Below are positions 1 to 7,534 of a stretch of DNA of 64,000 nt, piece after piece. A program made the position numbers and the translations under genes. How positions within the stretch are numbered: position 1 is the first letter of the stretch; every line of letters begins with the position of its first letter. The stretch comes from Halobacteriovoraceae bacterium. Lineage in GTDB: Bacteria; Bdellovibrionota; Bacteriovoracia; Bacteriovoracales; Bacteriovoracaceae. Under the pieces are notes generated by a model. That model was given only the letters and a program-made list of their open reading frames with translations. It had not been told where the DNA came from and ran no database searches. The stretch is from the NCBI GenBank assembly GCA_020635115.1, contig JACKAK010000004.1, forward strand, positions 310,001 through 374,000, in the 5' to 3' direction.

Positions 1-1074
1 ATAGAGCTGGCCAGGGAACAAAAAAGACAAATTGCAAGATTAAGTGCAGATACTGAAGACTTTTATGCCAATCAAAGAGAAAAAATGGCAATGGATAAAC
101 TCGGGGTCATCGGAGTATCTAAAGCAATGGGAGAAGTCGCATTAAAAGCTTTTGAACATGCTAAGAAAGATATAACTGTGATGCTCTTGGGAGAAACAGG
201 AACAGGTAAAGAAGTCTTTGCAAGAGGTATTCATAAGAATTCACTTCAAGCTAATAAAGAGTTTATTAGTGTTGATTGTACTCGCTACAAAGATAAAACT
301 GACTTGTTTGAAAGTGAAATGTTTGGTCATGTAAAAGGTGCATTTACAGGAGCAGACAGAGATCGAACAGGATTTGCTGAAGCTGCTAATGGAGGAACTT
401 TATTTTTAGATGAGGTTCATCACTTGAATACTGATGCTCAGGCAAAGCTACTGAGATTGATTCAAAATAGGTCAATTGTAAAAGTTGGTGAGAATAAGGA
501 AAAGCCTGTTCAGTTTAGACTTATTATCGCAGCAAAACCGTCATTGAGAAAAATGGTTGAGGATGGGACATTTTTACCAGACTTATTTTTTAGAATCTAT
601 GAATTGGATTTATTGATTCCGAATTTAAACGAAAGAAAAGAAGATATAAAGCCATTGATTCTTCACTTTCTAAAAAAACATAGCTCAGAAAGGGAATTGT
701 CTTTTGCACAAGGAGCTTACTTTGAATTAAAGAAACACGACTGGCCAGGTAATGTCCGTGAATTAGAAATGGTAATTAAAAAATCAATTATTAATTCGAA
801 AGATGAAAAGGTTATGGCCAAAGATTTATGTTTAGAAAGTATTGAACAACCATCTGTTGATATGTCCTTCTATACAATGAAAACTTTAGAGGAAAAGCAG
901 TTAAAAGAAAAAACGAAACTGGTCTTAAGGGCATTAACTTTATGTGATAACAACAAAAAACATGCCGCAGACATGTTAGATATGAAGAGAACGACATTAA
1001 TTGATTTTTTAACAAAGAATAATCTCAGTAACATAAATGGCAACGAAGCAAAAGAGCTTCTAAGCAGTATTTAG
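1..1074 (+). CDS. sigma-54-dependent transcriptional activator (5' end outside window)
   Basis: NtrC-class enhancer-binding protein. The reading frame is open from base 1, so the N-terminal sensory or receiver part lies upstream of the window; the first in-window ATG (85) is internal. Visible in order: a short helical linker, an AAA+ domain with Walker A GETGTGKE, the sigma-54-contacting GAFTGA loop (about 337-354) and Walker B LFLDEV, then a C-terminal Fis-type helix-turn-helix (NNKKHAADMLDMKRTTLIDF). It is followed after 8 bases by the small secreted-protein gene and then by the binding protein, YcaO and kinase genes, so it is probably the output regulator of that module. The obvious targets are the palindromes before the two transfer operons at 5604-5753 and 10892-11041. 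Family assignment is secure; the target assignment is inferred from proximity. Confidence 0.93.
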   Translation: MELAREQKRQIARLSADTEDFYANQREKMAMDKLGVIGVSKAMGEVALKAFEHAKKDITVMLLGETGTGKEVFARGIHKNSLQANKEFISVDCTRYKDKTDLFESEMFGHVKGAFTGADRDRTGFAEAANGGTLFLDEVHHLNTDAQAKLLRLIQNRSIVKVGENKEKPVQFRLIIAAKPSLRKMVEDGTFLPDLFFRIYELDLLIPNLNERKEDIKPLILHFLKKHSSERELSFAQGAYFELKKHDWPGNVRELEMVIKKSIINSKDEKVMAKDLCLESIEQPSVDMSFYTMKTLEEKQLKEKTKLVLRALTLCDNNKKHAADMLDMKRTTLIDFLTKNNLSNINGNEAKELLSSI

Positions 1075-1082
1075 GGGGAAGG

Positions 1083-1499
1083 ATGAAACCATTAAACATG
1101 AAAAAGAAAACACTACTTATTTTAAGTTGTCTTGTTTCGGGAAATACATTGGCGTGTGATAATCCTAAAGTTGAAGTTCCAAAAAGTGAGACGAATCCAG
1201 TTCTTGAAAGGCAAGTATTGAGTCAAGATGAGATAATGCAAGAAATGAAGAAGAGGGGAATCGTTTCCGAACTTCCAGGCCTTACTATGCCACTAGTGAA
1301 CTATGGAACTCTTGCAAAGGAACTTAAAAATGCAGGGCAATCAGATGAGAATGTGATTTTTGTTGTTCAAAATGTAAAAGAAGCCTTTGATGTTTATTCA
1401 CTTGAAGAATTATCTAAAAGAAATCTTACCGATATTTTAGATGAAATGGGAATTCTTGAAAGGGATGCTGTCAGTAAAACTGGCACTATTTGCATGTAG
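1083..1499 (+). CDS. small secreted protein, candidate precursor of a YcaO-modified peptide
   Basis: 138 residues, no family recognised. The N-terminus is a signal peptide: KKK, a hydrophobic stretch around residues 10-19, then NTLAC with Cys25. Cleavage by signal peptidase I after LA, or lipidation of Cys25 at an imperfect lipobox, are both possible. The rest is charged and helical and ends in a short tail SKTGTICM after a segment running from LEEL (107-110) to GILE (123-126). The secreted protein of the second module (39266-39613) has the same segment and an unrelated tail. The tail holds Thr, Ser and Cys, the residues that azoline-forming YcaO enzymes act on, and a YcaO gene lies two genes downstream. 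A strong purine-rich ribosome site precedes ATG 1083. Alternative: a plain lipoprotein partner of the binding protein. The gene is real; the precursor role is inference. Confidence 0.75.
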   Translation: MKPLNMKKKTLLILSCLVSGNTLACDNPKVEVPKSETNPVLERQVLSQDEIMQEMKKRGIVSELPGLTMPLVNYGTLAKELKNAGQSDENVIFVVQNVKEAFDVYSLEELSKRNLTDILDEMGILERDAVSKTGTICM

Positions 1500-1505
1500 G
1501 TTGGT

Positions 1506-3044
1506 ATGAGAAAGTTTGTACAAGCAGGAGTAATAGTTTGTGTATCTGTTGTATTAACTATTCTCATTATTAAAAATTTAAAAAGAGATACGAATATGAC
1601 ATTAAGAGTAGCATTTCCTTATGATAAACCATTGTCTGTGTATGAACCGACTAGGATTCATTACGCACCTGAATACATATTGCTAGAAAATATTTATAGC
1701 CCTTTAATTGAGCTTCACCCTGAAAATGGAGAGCCAATTCCGGGAGTTGCTGATCGTTTTGAGTGGATTGGTAATGAACTACATTTTCATATCAGAGACA
1801 ATTTGAAAACTGCTGATGGAAATAGTGTTACTGCACATGATGTAGAATTTTCTTTAAAGCGTCTTTTGATAAAAAGGGGAAATACTCATGGGAATTTTCA
1901 CGATTTAATGTGTACGAACCTAGAACTCAAATCTATTGAAGATTCTTGTTCAGGCATCAGAGTTGAAGGGAATACCTTGATTCTCGCTCCTGCTGAGAAA
2001 AAAGAGTTTCTACTGCCAATGATGGCAGCACTAGACTTTGCAATCATTCCCAAAAGTTCAGTTGATCCCATCAGTTTAGATATTAAGGACTACAAGAATA
2101 CTTCAGGGCCTTATTATGTCAAAAGTGATGATGGGAAAGGTAATATCGTATTAGCGAGTAATAAGACTCACTATCATTATAAAGAAGAAATTCCACAGGA
2201 AATCGTTATTGTTCCATCTGGTATTGAAGGGTATGAGAATTCGTTAGATCAGTTTAAGTCTGCAAAAGTTGACTACATCACGACTATTGATAAGTTACCT
2301 GCGGAAAAGGTGATTGAATTTTCTAAAGAGAATAAAGGTAATTTGCATACAACGATGAACATTAGAACTTATGCCTTAACCTTTACTGAAAAAGGTCTAA
2401 AAAAATTCTCTGAAGAAGAGAGAATTGCAATTGGAAAAATGTTTAAAAAAGTATGGAGAGAACACCATCAGAAATCCCCAGGTTTTAGTTCAACAGATCA
2501 ATTCTTTTTACCCTTTGGTGATGGTGGATTAGATGAGAAATCAGAAGAAAATTTAAAAGAGCTATTCAATAAATCAGAAGAGCTGTTAAATAAAAAAGTT
2601 AGTGTTAGTACAATTCGGGTTGGTGATATTACGCCAATTCAACAATTATTTGAAAAATACTATCCAAACATTTCCATATATGAGGGAAAGACTGCTCCTA
2701 GTTTTATGAAAAACCCTAAAGAGAGTGATATTCCTGATGCATTTATTTCTGGCCCCGATACAGGTTTTTTAGAGGATATTGGACTTATCTCATATTCGAT
2801 TAATGCGGGTTATTTTGGGGCAGAAAAAGAAGAAATGCGCAAATGGCTTAAGGACTATATGGAAATTCCTGAAAAGGATAGCCGTGTTAGTAAATTAAAA
2901 GAACTACATTTTAAAGTTTTAAAGGAAGGAATTCTCATACCATTAGTAAATTCACCTTATGCTGCTTTTGCTAGAGATGGTTGGAAAGTAGGAATTTCTC
3001 AAATTTATGCGAACAATCCATTATGGCCAATAGTACGAGATTAA
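1506..3044 (+). CDS. membrane-anchored solute-binding protein (SBP_bac_5, oligopeptide type), orphan
   Basis: 512 residues of the family-5 extracellular solute-binding fold (OppA/DppA type). The N-terminus is a single hydrophobic anchor (about residues 8-24) without a lipobox, so the protein is probably tethered to the inner membrane and faces the periplasm. The family core is visible as YEPTRIHYAPEYILLENIYSPL, the LHFHIRDNLKTADGNSVTA region and a late LIPLVNSPY segment. No ABC permease or ATPase genes are nearby; the neighbours are a kinase and a sigma-54 activator. That context suggests a sensor subunit delivering a peptide signal to the kinase rather than a transporter component, in the way PrgZ-like proteins bind conjugation pheromones. 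It overlaps the YcaO gene by 22 bases. Ligand unknown. Confidence 0.85.
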   Translation: MRKFVQAGVIVCVSVVLTILIIKNLKRDTNMTLRVAFPYDKPLSVYEPTRIHYAPEYILLENIYSPLIELHPENGEPIPGVADRFEWIGNELHFHIRDNLKTADGNSVTAHDVEFSLKRLLIKRGNTHGNFHDLMCTNLELKSIEDSCSGIRVEGNTLILAPAEKKEFLLPMMAALDFAIIPKSSVDPISLDIKDYKNTSGPYYVKSDDGKGNIVLASNKTHYHYKEEIPQEIVIVPSGIEGYENSLDQFKSAKVDYITTIDKLPAEKVIEFSKENKGNLHTTMNIRTYALTFTEKGLKKFSEEERIAIGKMFKKVWREHHQKSPGFSSTDQFFLPFGDGGLDEKSEENLKELFNKSEELLNKKVSVSTIRVGDITPIQQLFEKYYPNISIYEGKTAPSFMKNPKESDIPDAFISGPDTGFLEDIGLISYSINAGYFGAEKEEMRKWLKDYMEIPEKDSRVSKLKELHFKVLKEGILIPLVNSPYAAFARDGWKVGISQIYANNPLWPIVRD

Positions 3045-3955
3045 ATCATATTCTTAGTAACGCTGAATTGCTTGGTTTGAAAGTTCAGAAACTTTCATGG
3101 GGAGAAGAGTTCCTTGGAGGCCTTTTTGACTTTAGAATAAAAACTAATCTGTTTGGTGAAGAAACTATAGGAATTGGAATAGATCAAAATGAAGAAGTAG
3201 CTTTCCTGAAAGCATTTTCCGAATCAGTAGAAAGGGCTTACTGCAAGAAAAATGACATTAGAAGTCATGGTGCTTCTGCTCATTGGTGCAAAGAGGGTGC
3301 AAAAGAAAACTCTCTTTGTGAACTTATTGAAAGAGATATGTTTCTTTGTCATTTTCTTACTGGAAAAGCTGCGAAGAGAATTGAAAATCGTGAAATCCAA
3401 AATGTTAACATGGTACTTTCTGCTAAAGGTTGCCGTTTAAAGGTTTTTCAACTTTCTACTTTAAATAATTATAATATTTTTGTTTCAGTCGGAGAAAATG
3501 GGGCTTTGGGAAACATTATTGGCCTAGGTGCTTCTTTAGATTCTGAATCAGCCTTGAAGAAATCAATGATTGAATGTCTTTTTCGTTTGGTTGCAGAGGC
3601 AGGAAGAAGTTCAAGAGATATAAGTAAAGACGTGGAAAATACTTTTGAGCATTATCTTTACCATCTTGAAAGTCCAAGATTGGTGAATTCTAAATTGCTT
3701 AAAAACTCATCATTCTCAAGTCAGGTGTTTAATATGAGTGTTGACATTGACGTTGAATGGGAAGAGTTAGGAGACTTAAATGAAATTGTACCTGGCCTAG
3801 AATTATGTATTTTAAGAGGGCGAACTAAATCCCTTCAAGGTATGTATTATGGAAATACTTCTGAACAGAAAGTAAACCTTTCTAGGTTGAAAGAGTTTGT
3901 TGGAGAGCTAATAACATTTGATGATTTAGAAACAATGGTTCATCCAGTAGGTTAA
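3023..3955 (+). CDS. YcaO-domain protein, likely ATP-dependent peptide-backbone modifying enzyme
   Basis: 310 residues from ATG 3023. Initiation at TTG 2981 would add 14 residues that overlap the previous gene, and neither start has a clear ribosome site; coupling to the upstream stop is likely. YcaO signatures: GIGIDQNEE (about 50-58), ESVER (67-71), SHGASAH (81-87) matching the SNGxAxG motif, then ELIERD (100-105). YcaO enzymes phosphorylate a backbone amide with ATP to make azolines, thioamides or amidines in ribosomal peptides, or act in RimO-linked modification. No fused or adjacent E1-like, TfuA or dehydrogenase partner is present. It is shorter than typical azoline-forming YcaO proteins. 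The nearby secreted protein ending in GTICM is the natural substrate candidate. Domain call secure, reaction and substrate inferred. Confidence 0.85.
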   Translation: MANSTRLNHILSNAELLGLKVQKLSWGEEFLGGLFDFRIKTNLFGEETIGIGIDQNEEVAFLKAFSESVERAYCKKNDIRSHGASAHWCKEGAKENSLCELIERDMFLCHFLTGKAAKRIENREIQNVNMVLSAKGCRLKVFQLSTLNNYNIFVSVGENGALGNIIGLGASLDSESALKKSMIECLFRLVAEAGRSSRDISKDVENTFEHYLYHLESPRLVNSKLLKNSSFSSQVFNMSVDIDVEWEELGDLNEIVPGLELCILRGRTKSLQGMYYGNTSEQKVNLSRLKEFVGELITFDDLETMVHPVG

Positions 3956-3956
3956 A

Positions 3957-5552
3957 ATGAGTATTGAGTTGGTTGAAATTAAAAGGCAATTTAGAAAGAA
4001 GTTTGTTCTTGTTCAAACTCTGCTTGCTCTATTCCTTGTTTTTGTTTCTTATACAACGAATTACTATATCAAAAAGCAAAATGCTGGCCAGATCGCACGA
4101 ATTGTAAGTCGAATGGTTAAGAAAGGTGAGCATAGAGAAGCTATTTACACACTTGGTTCAGCAAAACTAGAAAACTTTAGAAGTGTTGGTTATTTTGATA
4201 TGAAAGGAAGAAGAATTTTCTCTTTACCTTCAAGCTTGAACAACTTTGATATGGCAGAGGGGTACTTACTATCTAAAACAATATCAGAAGTCATTTATTT
4301 TGGTGAGAGCGAAGTAAGCCAAAGAGTGGGAGTTCTAAAATTTAACTTTCATACTGGCAATGCAATAGTATTTGGACTTATCCTTTGGGTTATTAGTTTA
4401 CTTTTAACTTTTCCAGTAATTAGAAACCACTTTAATTTAGTTATAAGAAAACTTCAGCTAGAAGGTGAAAAGAAAAGAGCAAAGGATTTGGTGGAATTAG
4501 CAGGAATGGTTAAGCATGATTTAAGATCACCTCTGCAATCTATTTTGATGGCTGTTCAAACAGGAGAGTCTATTGATGAACAGAGTCGAGAAATGATTCT
4601 GTCAGGGGTTTCGAGAATTGAGAAAATAACTCAGGACTTAAATGCCGTTAAAATTAAAGAAGAACAAAGTGAAGTTCAGGAGAATGTAAAAGAGATAGAA
4701 TCGTGTTCTCTTTTTTCAACTGTTCAAGAAATAATTCAAGAAAAGACTCATACATATAGAAAGATCAAAGGACTAAGCATCAGAGGTCATTTTAAAGATT
4801 CTTCAATTAGTCGTTTTATACACTTTAATGACTCCGATTTTAAAAGAGTCCTTTCAAACTTGATTGATAATGCTGTTGAGTGTTTTGATCCTTTAGATGA
4901 GAATAAGCAAGTTGAAGTCAATGTCACACTTGAAGAAAATGCAGACTCAATTCTTATTGAAATTATTGATAATGGGCCAGGTATTCCCAAAATTGTATTA
5001 AGCAAAATCGGTGAGAAGGGTAATACTTATGGAAAGGAGAATGGCAGCGGCCTAGGTATTTATTCTTCTCGTAACAAGGTTTTAGAGAATGGTGGAGAAT
5101 TTAAAGTTAAATCTAACTCAAAGGGAACTAACATTTCTATGAGAGTCAGGGCCGTAGATTCCCCTGATTGGTTTGCAGAAGATTTAAATTTCTCTAATAA
5201 TATGGATTATGTAATTCTTGACGACGATGAAAGCGTTATTGAACGCTTTAAAAATGATGAAGGGGCCTTAGGTGCTAAATCTAAGAGCATAACTTCATTT
5301 AATAATATAGATGACTTTACGTCTTGGTATGAAGGAAAGGACGATCTACAAGAGCCAGTTTTCTTTATAGACTACGATCTAAAGAATAGTACCAAAGATG
5401 GGCTTGATGTTATCAATTCTATAGATTCAAGTTATAAGAAATACCTTTTTACAAATAACTTCGATGATTTTTTTCTTCAAAGAATTTGCTCAAAACAAGG
5501 CGTGAAGATTATTCCTAAAACGATCTTAGGTTGGGGTAATTCTCTAAGTTAA
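3957..5552 (+). CDS. hybrid sensor histidine kinase with C-terminal receiver domain
   Basis: 531 residues. An N-terminal membrane helix (about 17-37), a periplasmic stretch of about 100 residues, a second helix (about 136-157), a HisKA dimerisation domain with phospho-acceptor His near 187 (VKHDLRSPLQ), then a HATPase with N box NLIDNAVE, G1 DNGPGIP and G2 GSGLGIYSS. The C-terminal 115 residues form a degenerate receiver: acidic pocket LDDDES, probable phospho-Asp in FIDYDL (about 472) and a Lys in KIIPK. The gene starts one base after the YcaO stop and ends the signalling operon. The small periplasmic domain would suit contact with the anchored binding protein. The receiver may relay phosphate to the sigma-54 activator or tune the kinase; this cannot be resolved here. 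Confidence 0.9.
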   Translation: MSIELVEIKRQFRKKFVLVQTLLALFLVFVSYTTNYYIKKQNAGQIARIVSRMVKKGEHREAIYTLGSAKLENFRSVGYFDMKGRRIFSLPSSLNNFDMAEGYLLSKTISEVIYFGESEVSQRVGVLKFNFHTGNAIVFGLILWVISLLLTFPVIRNHFNLVIRKLQLEGEKKRAKDLVELAGMVKHDLRSPLQSILMAVQTGESIDEQSREMILSGVSRIEKITQDLNAVKIKEEQSEVQENVKEIESCSLFSTVQEIIQEKTHTYRKIKGLSIRGHFKDSSISRFIHFNDSDFKRVLSNLIDNAVECFDPLDENKQVEVNVTLEENADSILIEIIDNGPGIPKIVLSKIGEKGNTYGKENGSGLGIYSSRNKVLENGGEFKVKSNSKGTNISMRVRAVDSPDWFAEDLNFSNNMDYVILDDDESVIERFKNDEGALGAKSKSITSFNNIDDFTSWYEGKDDLQEPVFFIDYDLKNSTKDGLDVINSIDSSYKKYLFTNNFDDFFLQRICSKQGVKIIPKTILGWGNSLS

Positions 5553-5603
5553 CCTTCGTCATTCTTTTTATAACTTCTCTTAGTTTAATTTAAAAAAAAT
5601 AGA

Positions 5604-5753
5604 CTGTCGGATTTCCGTTTATTGATAAGTAGTTGAATTGCTATCTTTTGGAGAGCAAAACATATTTTTCAATCGGATTACCGACAGTTAGTAAGTTCTT
5701 ATTATTAAAACAAACCTCTTTAAAACAATCTTTTTATGACGGAATACCGTCAG
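5604..5753 (+). promoter_or_regulatory. three palindromic upstream activator sites, 66-67 bp apart
   Basis: Within the 307-base gap between the kinase and the first transfer operon are three related palindromes: CTGTCGGATTTCCGTTT (5604-5620), AATCGGATTACCGACAG (5671-5687) and TGACGGAATACCGTCAG (5737-5753). The shared form is TGWCGGnnnnCCGWCA. Centres lie 66-67 bases apart and the last centre is 59 bases before the -24 box of the sigma-54 promoter. The same motif, spacing and distance occur at 10892-11041. This is the layout of enhancer sites for an NtrC-class activator; the activator at 1-1074 is the likely ligand. Confidence 0.85.
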
Positions 5754-5803
5754 ACCTAAAAAATTAGCTAATGGAATTTCATCAACTTACCTTTGTTTAA
5801 AAC

Positions 5804-5819
5804 TGGCACATACATTGAA
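5804..5819 (+). promoter_or_regulatory. sigma-54 promoter of transfer operon 1
   Basis: TGGCACATACATTGAA matches the -24/-12 consensus TGGCACN5TTGCW except for A in place of C at the -12 GC. It is followed by AAATATAAAAGGTAGGAACT, nearly the same initial transcribed sequence as after the second promoter at 11092. The first gene starts 40 bases downstream. Confidence 0.85.
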
Positions 5820-5859
5820 ATATAAAAGGTAGGAACTGAAAACAAGCAAGGAGTTTTAA

Positions 5860-6255
5860 ATGCTGAACCAAGAAGAATTGAAGCAAATTAAATCAAGACT
5901 AGAGCTTGATAAGAAAGAATTAAAAAATGGAATTAAAGCCAAAATTAAAAATTTATTTTTAGATACAAATGAACTTACTGAACTTGCAGATCATTCAAGA
6001 GAGGAAATGAATTTCCTTGATAAAGTAGCCTTTGGCTTCAGGGACGCAAATCAACTTAGAAAGGTTTGTGGCGCTTTGAAAAAGATCGAAGATGGCTCTT
6101 ATGGTGAGTGTGTTGAATGTGGAGAGGTCATTCGATCTTCGAGGCTCCTGGCCAATCCTACAAGCACTAAATGCATTTACTGTCAGGAGGATGAAGAAAG
6201 AACAAATAAGGGATTTGCATTACCTGTATATAACGATCTGAGATTATCAGTTTAA
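5860..6255 (+). CDS. TraR/DksA-family C4 zinc-finger protein
   Basis: 131 residues. An N-terminal coiled-coil, rich in Lys and Glu, leads to a C-terminal four-cysteine zinc finger (CVEC...CIYC) inside the family signature DGSYGECVECGEVI. TraR/DksA proteins enter the RNA polymerase secondary channel and change promoter response; on F-like plasmids TraR does this without ppGpp. It is the first gene after the sigma-54 promoter with a good ribosome site (AAGGAG), so it is made at once when transfer is induced and may shift host transcription during conjugation. An acidic DxxxA-type tip is not obvious, so its polymerase activity is not certain. Confidence 0.85.
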   Translation: MLNQEELKQIKSRLELDKKELKNGIKAKIKNLFLDTNELTELADHSREEMNFLDKVAFGFRDANQLRKVCGALKKIEDGSYGECVECGEVIRSSRLLANPTSTKCIYCQEDEERTNKGFALPVYNDLRLSV

Positions 6256-6265
6256 TGAGGGAAAT

Positions 6266-6409
6266 ATGAAATATTTAAAACAACTATTAAATAACATTGC
6301 TGATTTGTTTTTGTGGATTGGTGGCTCTGAAAGAGAATACCAAAGAGTTAAGACGCTACTAGATGAACATAGGTTAAATGCAATGAAATACTCAATGGGT
6401 ATTTGTTAA
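6266..6409 (+). CDS. small protein of 47 residues, unknown function
   Basis: Open frame beginning ATG 6266 with GAGGGAAAT upstream, ending TAA 6407-6409, which overlaps the next start (TAATG). The sequence is amphipathic with a hydrophobic patch (IADLFLWIGG) and a charged C-terminal half ending SMGIC. No family recognised. Its position as second gene of the sigma-54 transfer operon and its 1-base coupling to neighbours support it being real. ICE 2 also opens its transfer operon with a small basic protein (38265-38453), but I see no clear sequence similarity. Confidence 0.6.
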   Translation: MKYLKQLLNNIADLFLWIGGSEREYQRVKTLLDEHRLNAMKYSMGIC

Positions 6410-6561
6410 TGAGTAAAGAAGATAATTTTGATTACATTCTTGACGAAGCTACTTTGGCTCAGGAGGAAGAATTTGAAATTGTCGATTTTATCGAAAAAAT
6501 ATTTGGAACTATCAAAGATGGAATTAGAGGGATCTTACCAGATGAAGAATTTATTTATTAG
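6409..6561 (+). CDS. small acidic protein of 50 residues, unknown function
   Basis: ATG 6409 overlaps the preceding stop by one base and the frame ends in TAG 6559-6561, running 20 bases into traU. Very acidic (DEATLAQEEEFEIVDFIEKIF) with an amphipathic helix. No family recognised. The tight overlap at both ends is typical of this operon and is the main evidence for it. Confidence 0.55.
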   Translation: MSKEDNFDYILDEATLAQEEEFEIVDFIEKIFGTIKDGIRGILPDEEFIY

Positions 6562-7534
6562 CCTTATAGTAATTTGTTTTTCATTTAAGGCACATTCCTT
6601 TCCTAATATATGTGATGTCGTGAAAACAATTGAGTTTAATTCATGTATGTCGGTAAGAAAGTCAGGGTGCACTTGTGGAAGCTGGCCTTTCTTAAGGCCA
6701 TGTGTACGAATGAGTTACTATATTCCCCAGAGCTTTATTGAAGTTTTCCATGAAGCAGGAGAAACATTTTTTAAGGGGCTTCCTGGGGTCATGGCACAGT
6801 TATCTACTGTTCAAACTAAAAAAGAGCCATTTGGAATAGTTAATTCTGATGGCACATATACTTACAACTCACATACTCTTAGCATTCCATTTAACTATTT
6901 GCTCAATATGCTGTCTTGTGGAGGGGCGAGGATGGAAAAGTATTGTTTTGATGGCATGTCAGAACATCTCGGAAGCCATTGGAAGACTGGAAAGGCAGAT
7001 TTAATGCAACCAAAGTTTTTAGCTTGGTCAGTAGCTCCTAAGGCTTGCTTAATCAAAGGAGCTGCTACTTCTGTCGTTGGTAAAGAACCTGTGTTTAATG
7101 GAGAGGGAGCTTGTTCTTATCCTCTGGATTGGTTGAAAGTTTATCCTCCAAGTTCTCATAGTATGTGTAATGGATGGGGAGCATTCTTTCCAAGAAGCGG
7201 AACCTATCATGGATCGAGTCAAACAGCAGGGGCACTTATGATTGCCTCTCGAATGAAAAGTATATCAAGTGAAGTATATAGAAATATGCCATCTACATTT
7301 GATGAAAAGTGGCAAATGATTTCTCCAAACTCTTCTTCTTGTTTTAATGAAGGTCAAAATATTGGGCTTCTTGAATCGCCAGTAAAAAGAGTTATTGAAC
7401 ATGGAAGAGTAACAAGAGGAAAGTTAAAGGGATATTTATTTGCAACATGGAAAAGAGTTAGTTGTTGTGTTGACTATCCTTATGTACCTGCTTTCTATGC
7501 GGCTCTTGCAGCGATTAAGGCGGCTTGTATATGA
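6542..7534 (+). CDS. traU: TraU-family conjugative pilus assembly protein
   Basis: 330 residues from ATG 6542, the same length as F-plasmid TraU. An upstream ATG at 6428 would add residues with no signal-peptide logic. A signal peptide (MKNLFISLIVICFSFKAHS) is followed by many cysteines: CDVV, SCMS, GCTCGSW, RPCVRM, SCGG. These fit a disulfide-rich periplasmic protein, and the SGCTCGSWPFLRPCVRMSYY block is like the TraU core. TraU with TraW/TrbC/TraH builds the F-type channel and stabilises mating pairs. The thioredoxin-like protein two genes downstream could form its disulfides. The stop overlaps the next start (ATGA). Confidence 0.85.
   Translation: MKNLFISLIVICFSFKAHSFPNICDVVKTIEFNSCMSVRKSGCTCGSWPFLRPCVRMSYYIPQSFIEVFHEAGETFFKGLPGVMAQLSTVQTKKEPFGIVNSDGTYTYNSHTLSIPFNYLLNMLSCGGARMEKYCFDGMSEHLGSHWKTGKADLMQPKFLAWSVAPKACLIKGAATSVVGKEPVFNGEGACSYPLDWLKVYPPSSHSMCNGWGAFFPRSGTYHGSSQTAGALMIASRMKSISSEVYRNMPSTFDEKWQMISPNSSSCFNEGQNIGLLESPVKRVIEHGRVTRGKLKGYLFATWKRVSCCVDYPYVPAFYAALAAIKAACI

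Noticed and set aside
1506..3044. Component of an oligopeptide ABC importer
   Set aside because: No permease or ATPase genes are near; neighbours are regulatory, and the protein has a membrane anchor instead of a lipobox. A remote importer cannot be excluded.
5604..5753. CRISPR-like array because of evenly spaced repeats
   Set aside because: Only three short imperfect palindromes, no cas genes, and the same layout sits before a second sigma-54 promoter. Enhancer sites explain it.
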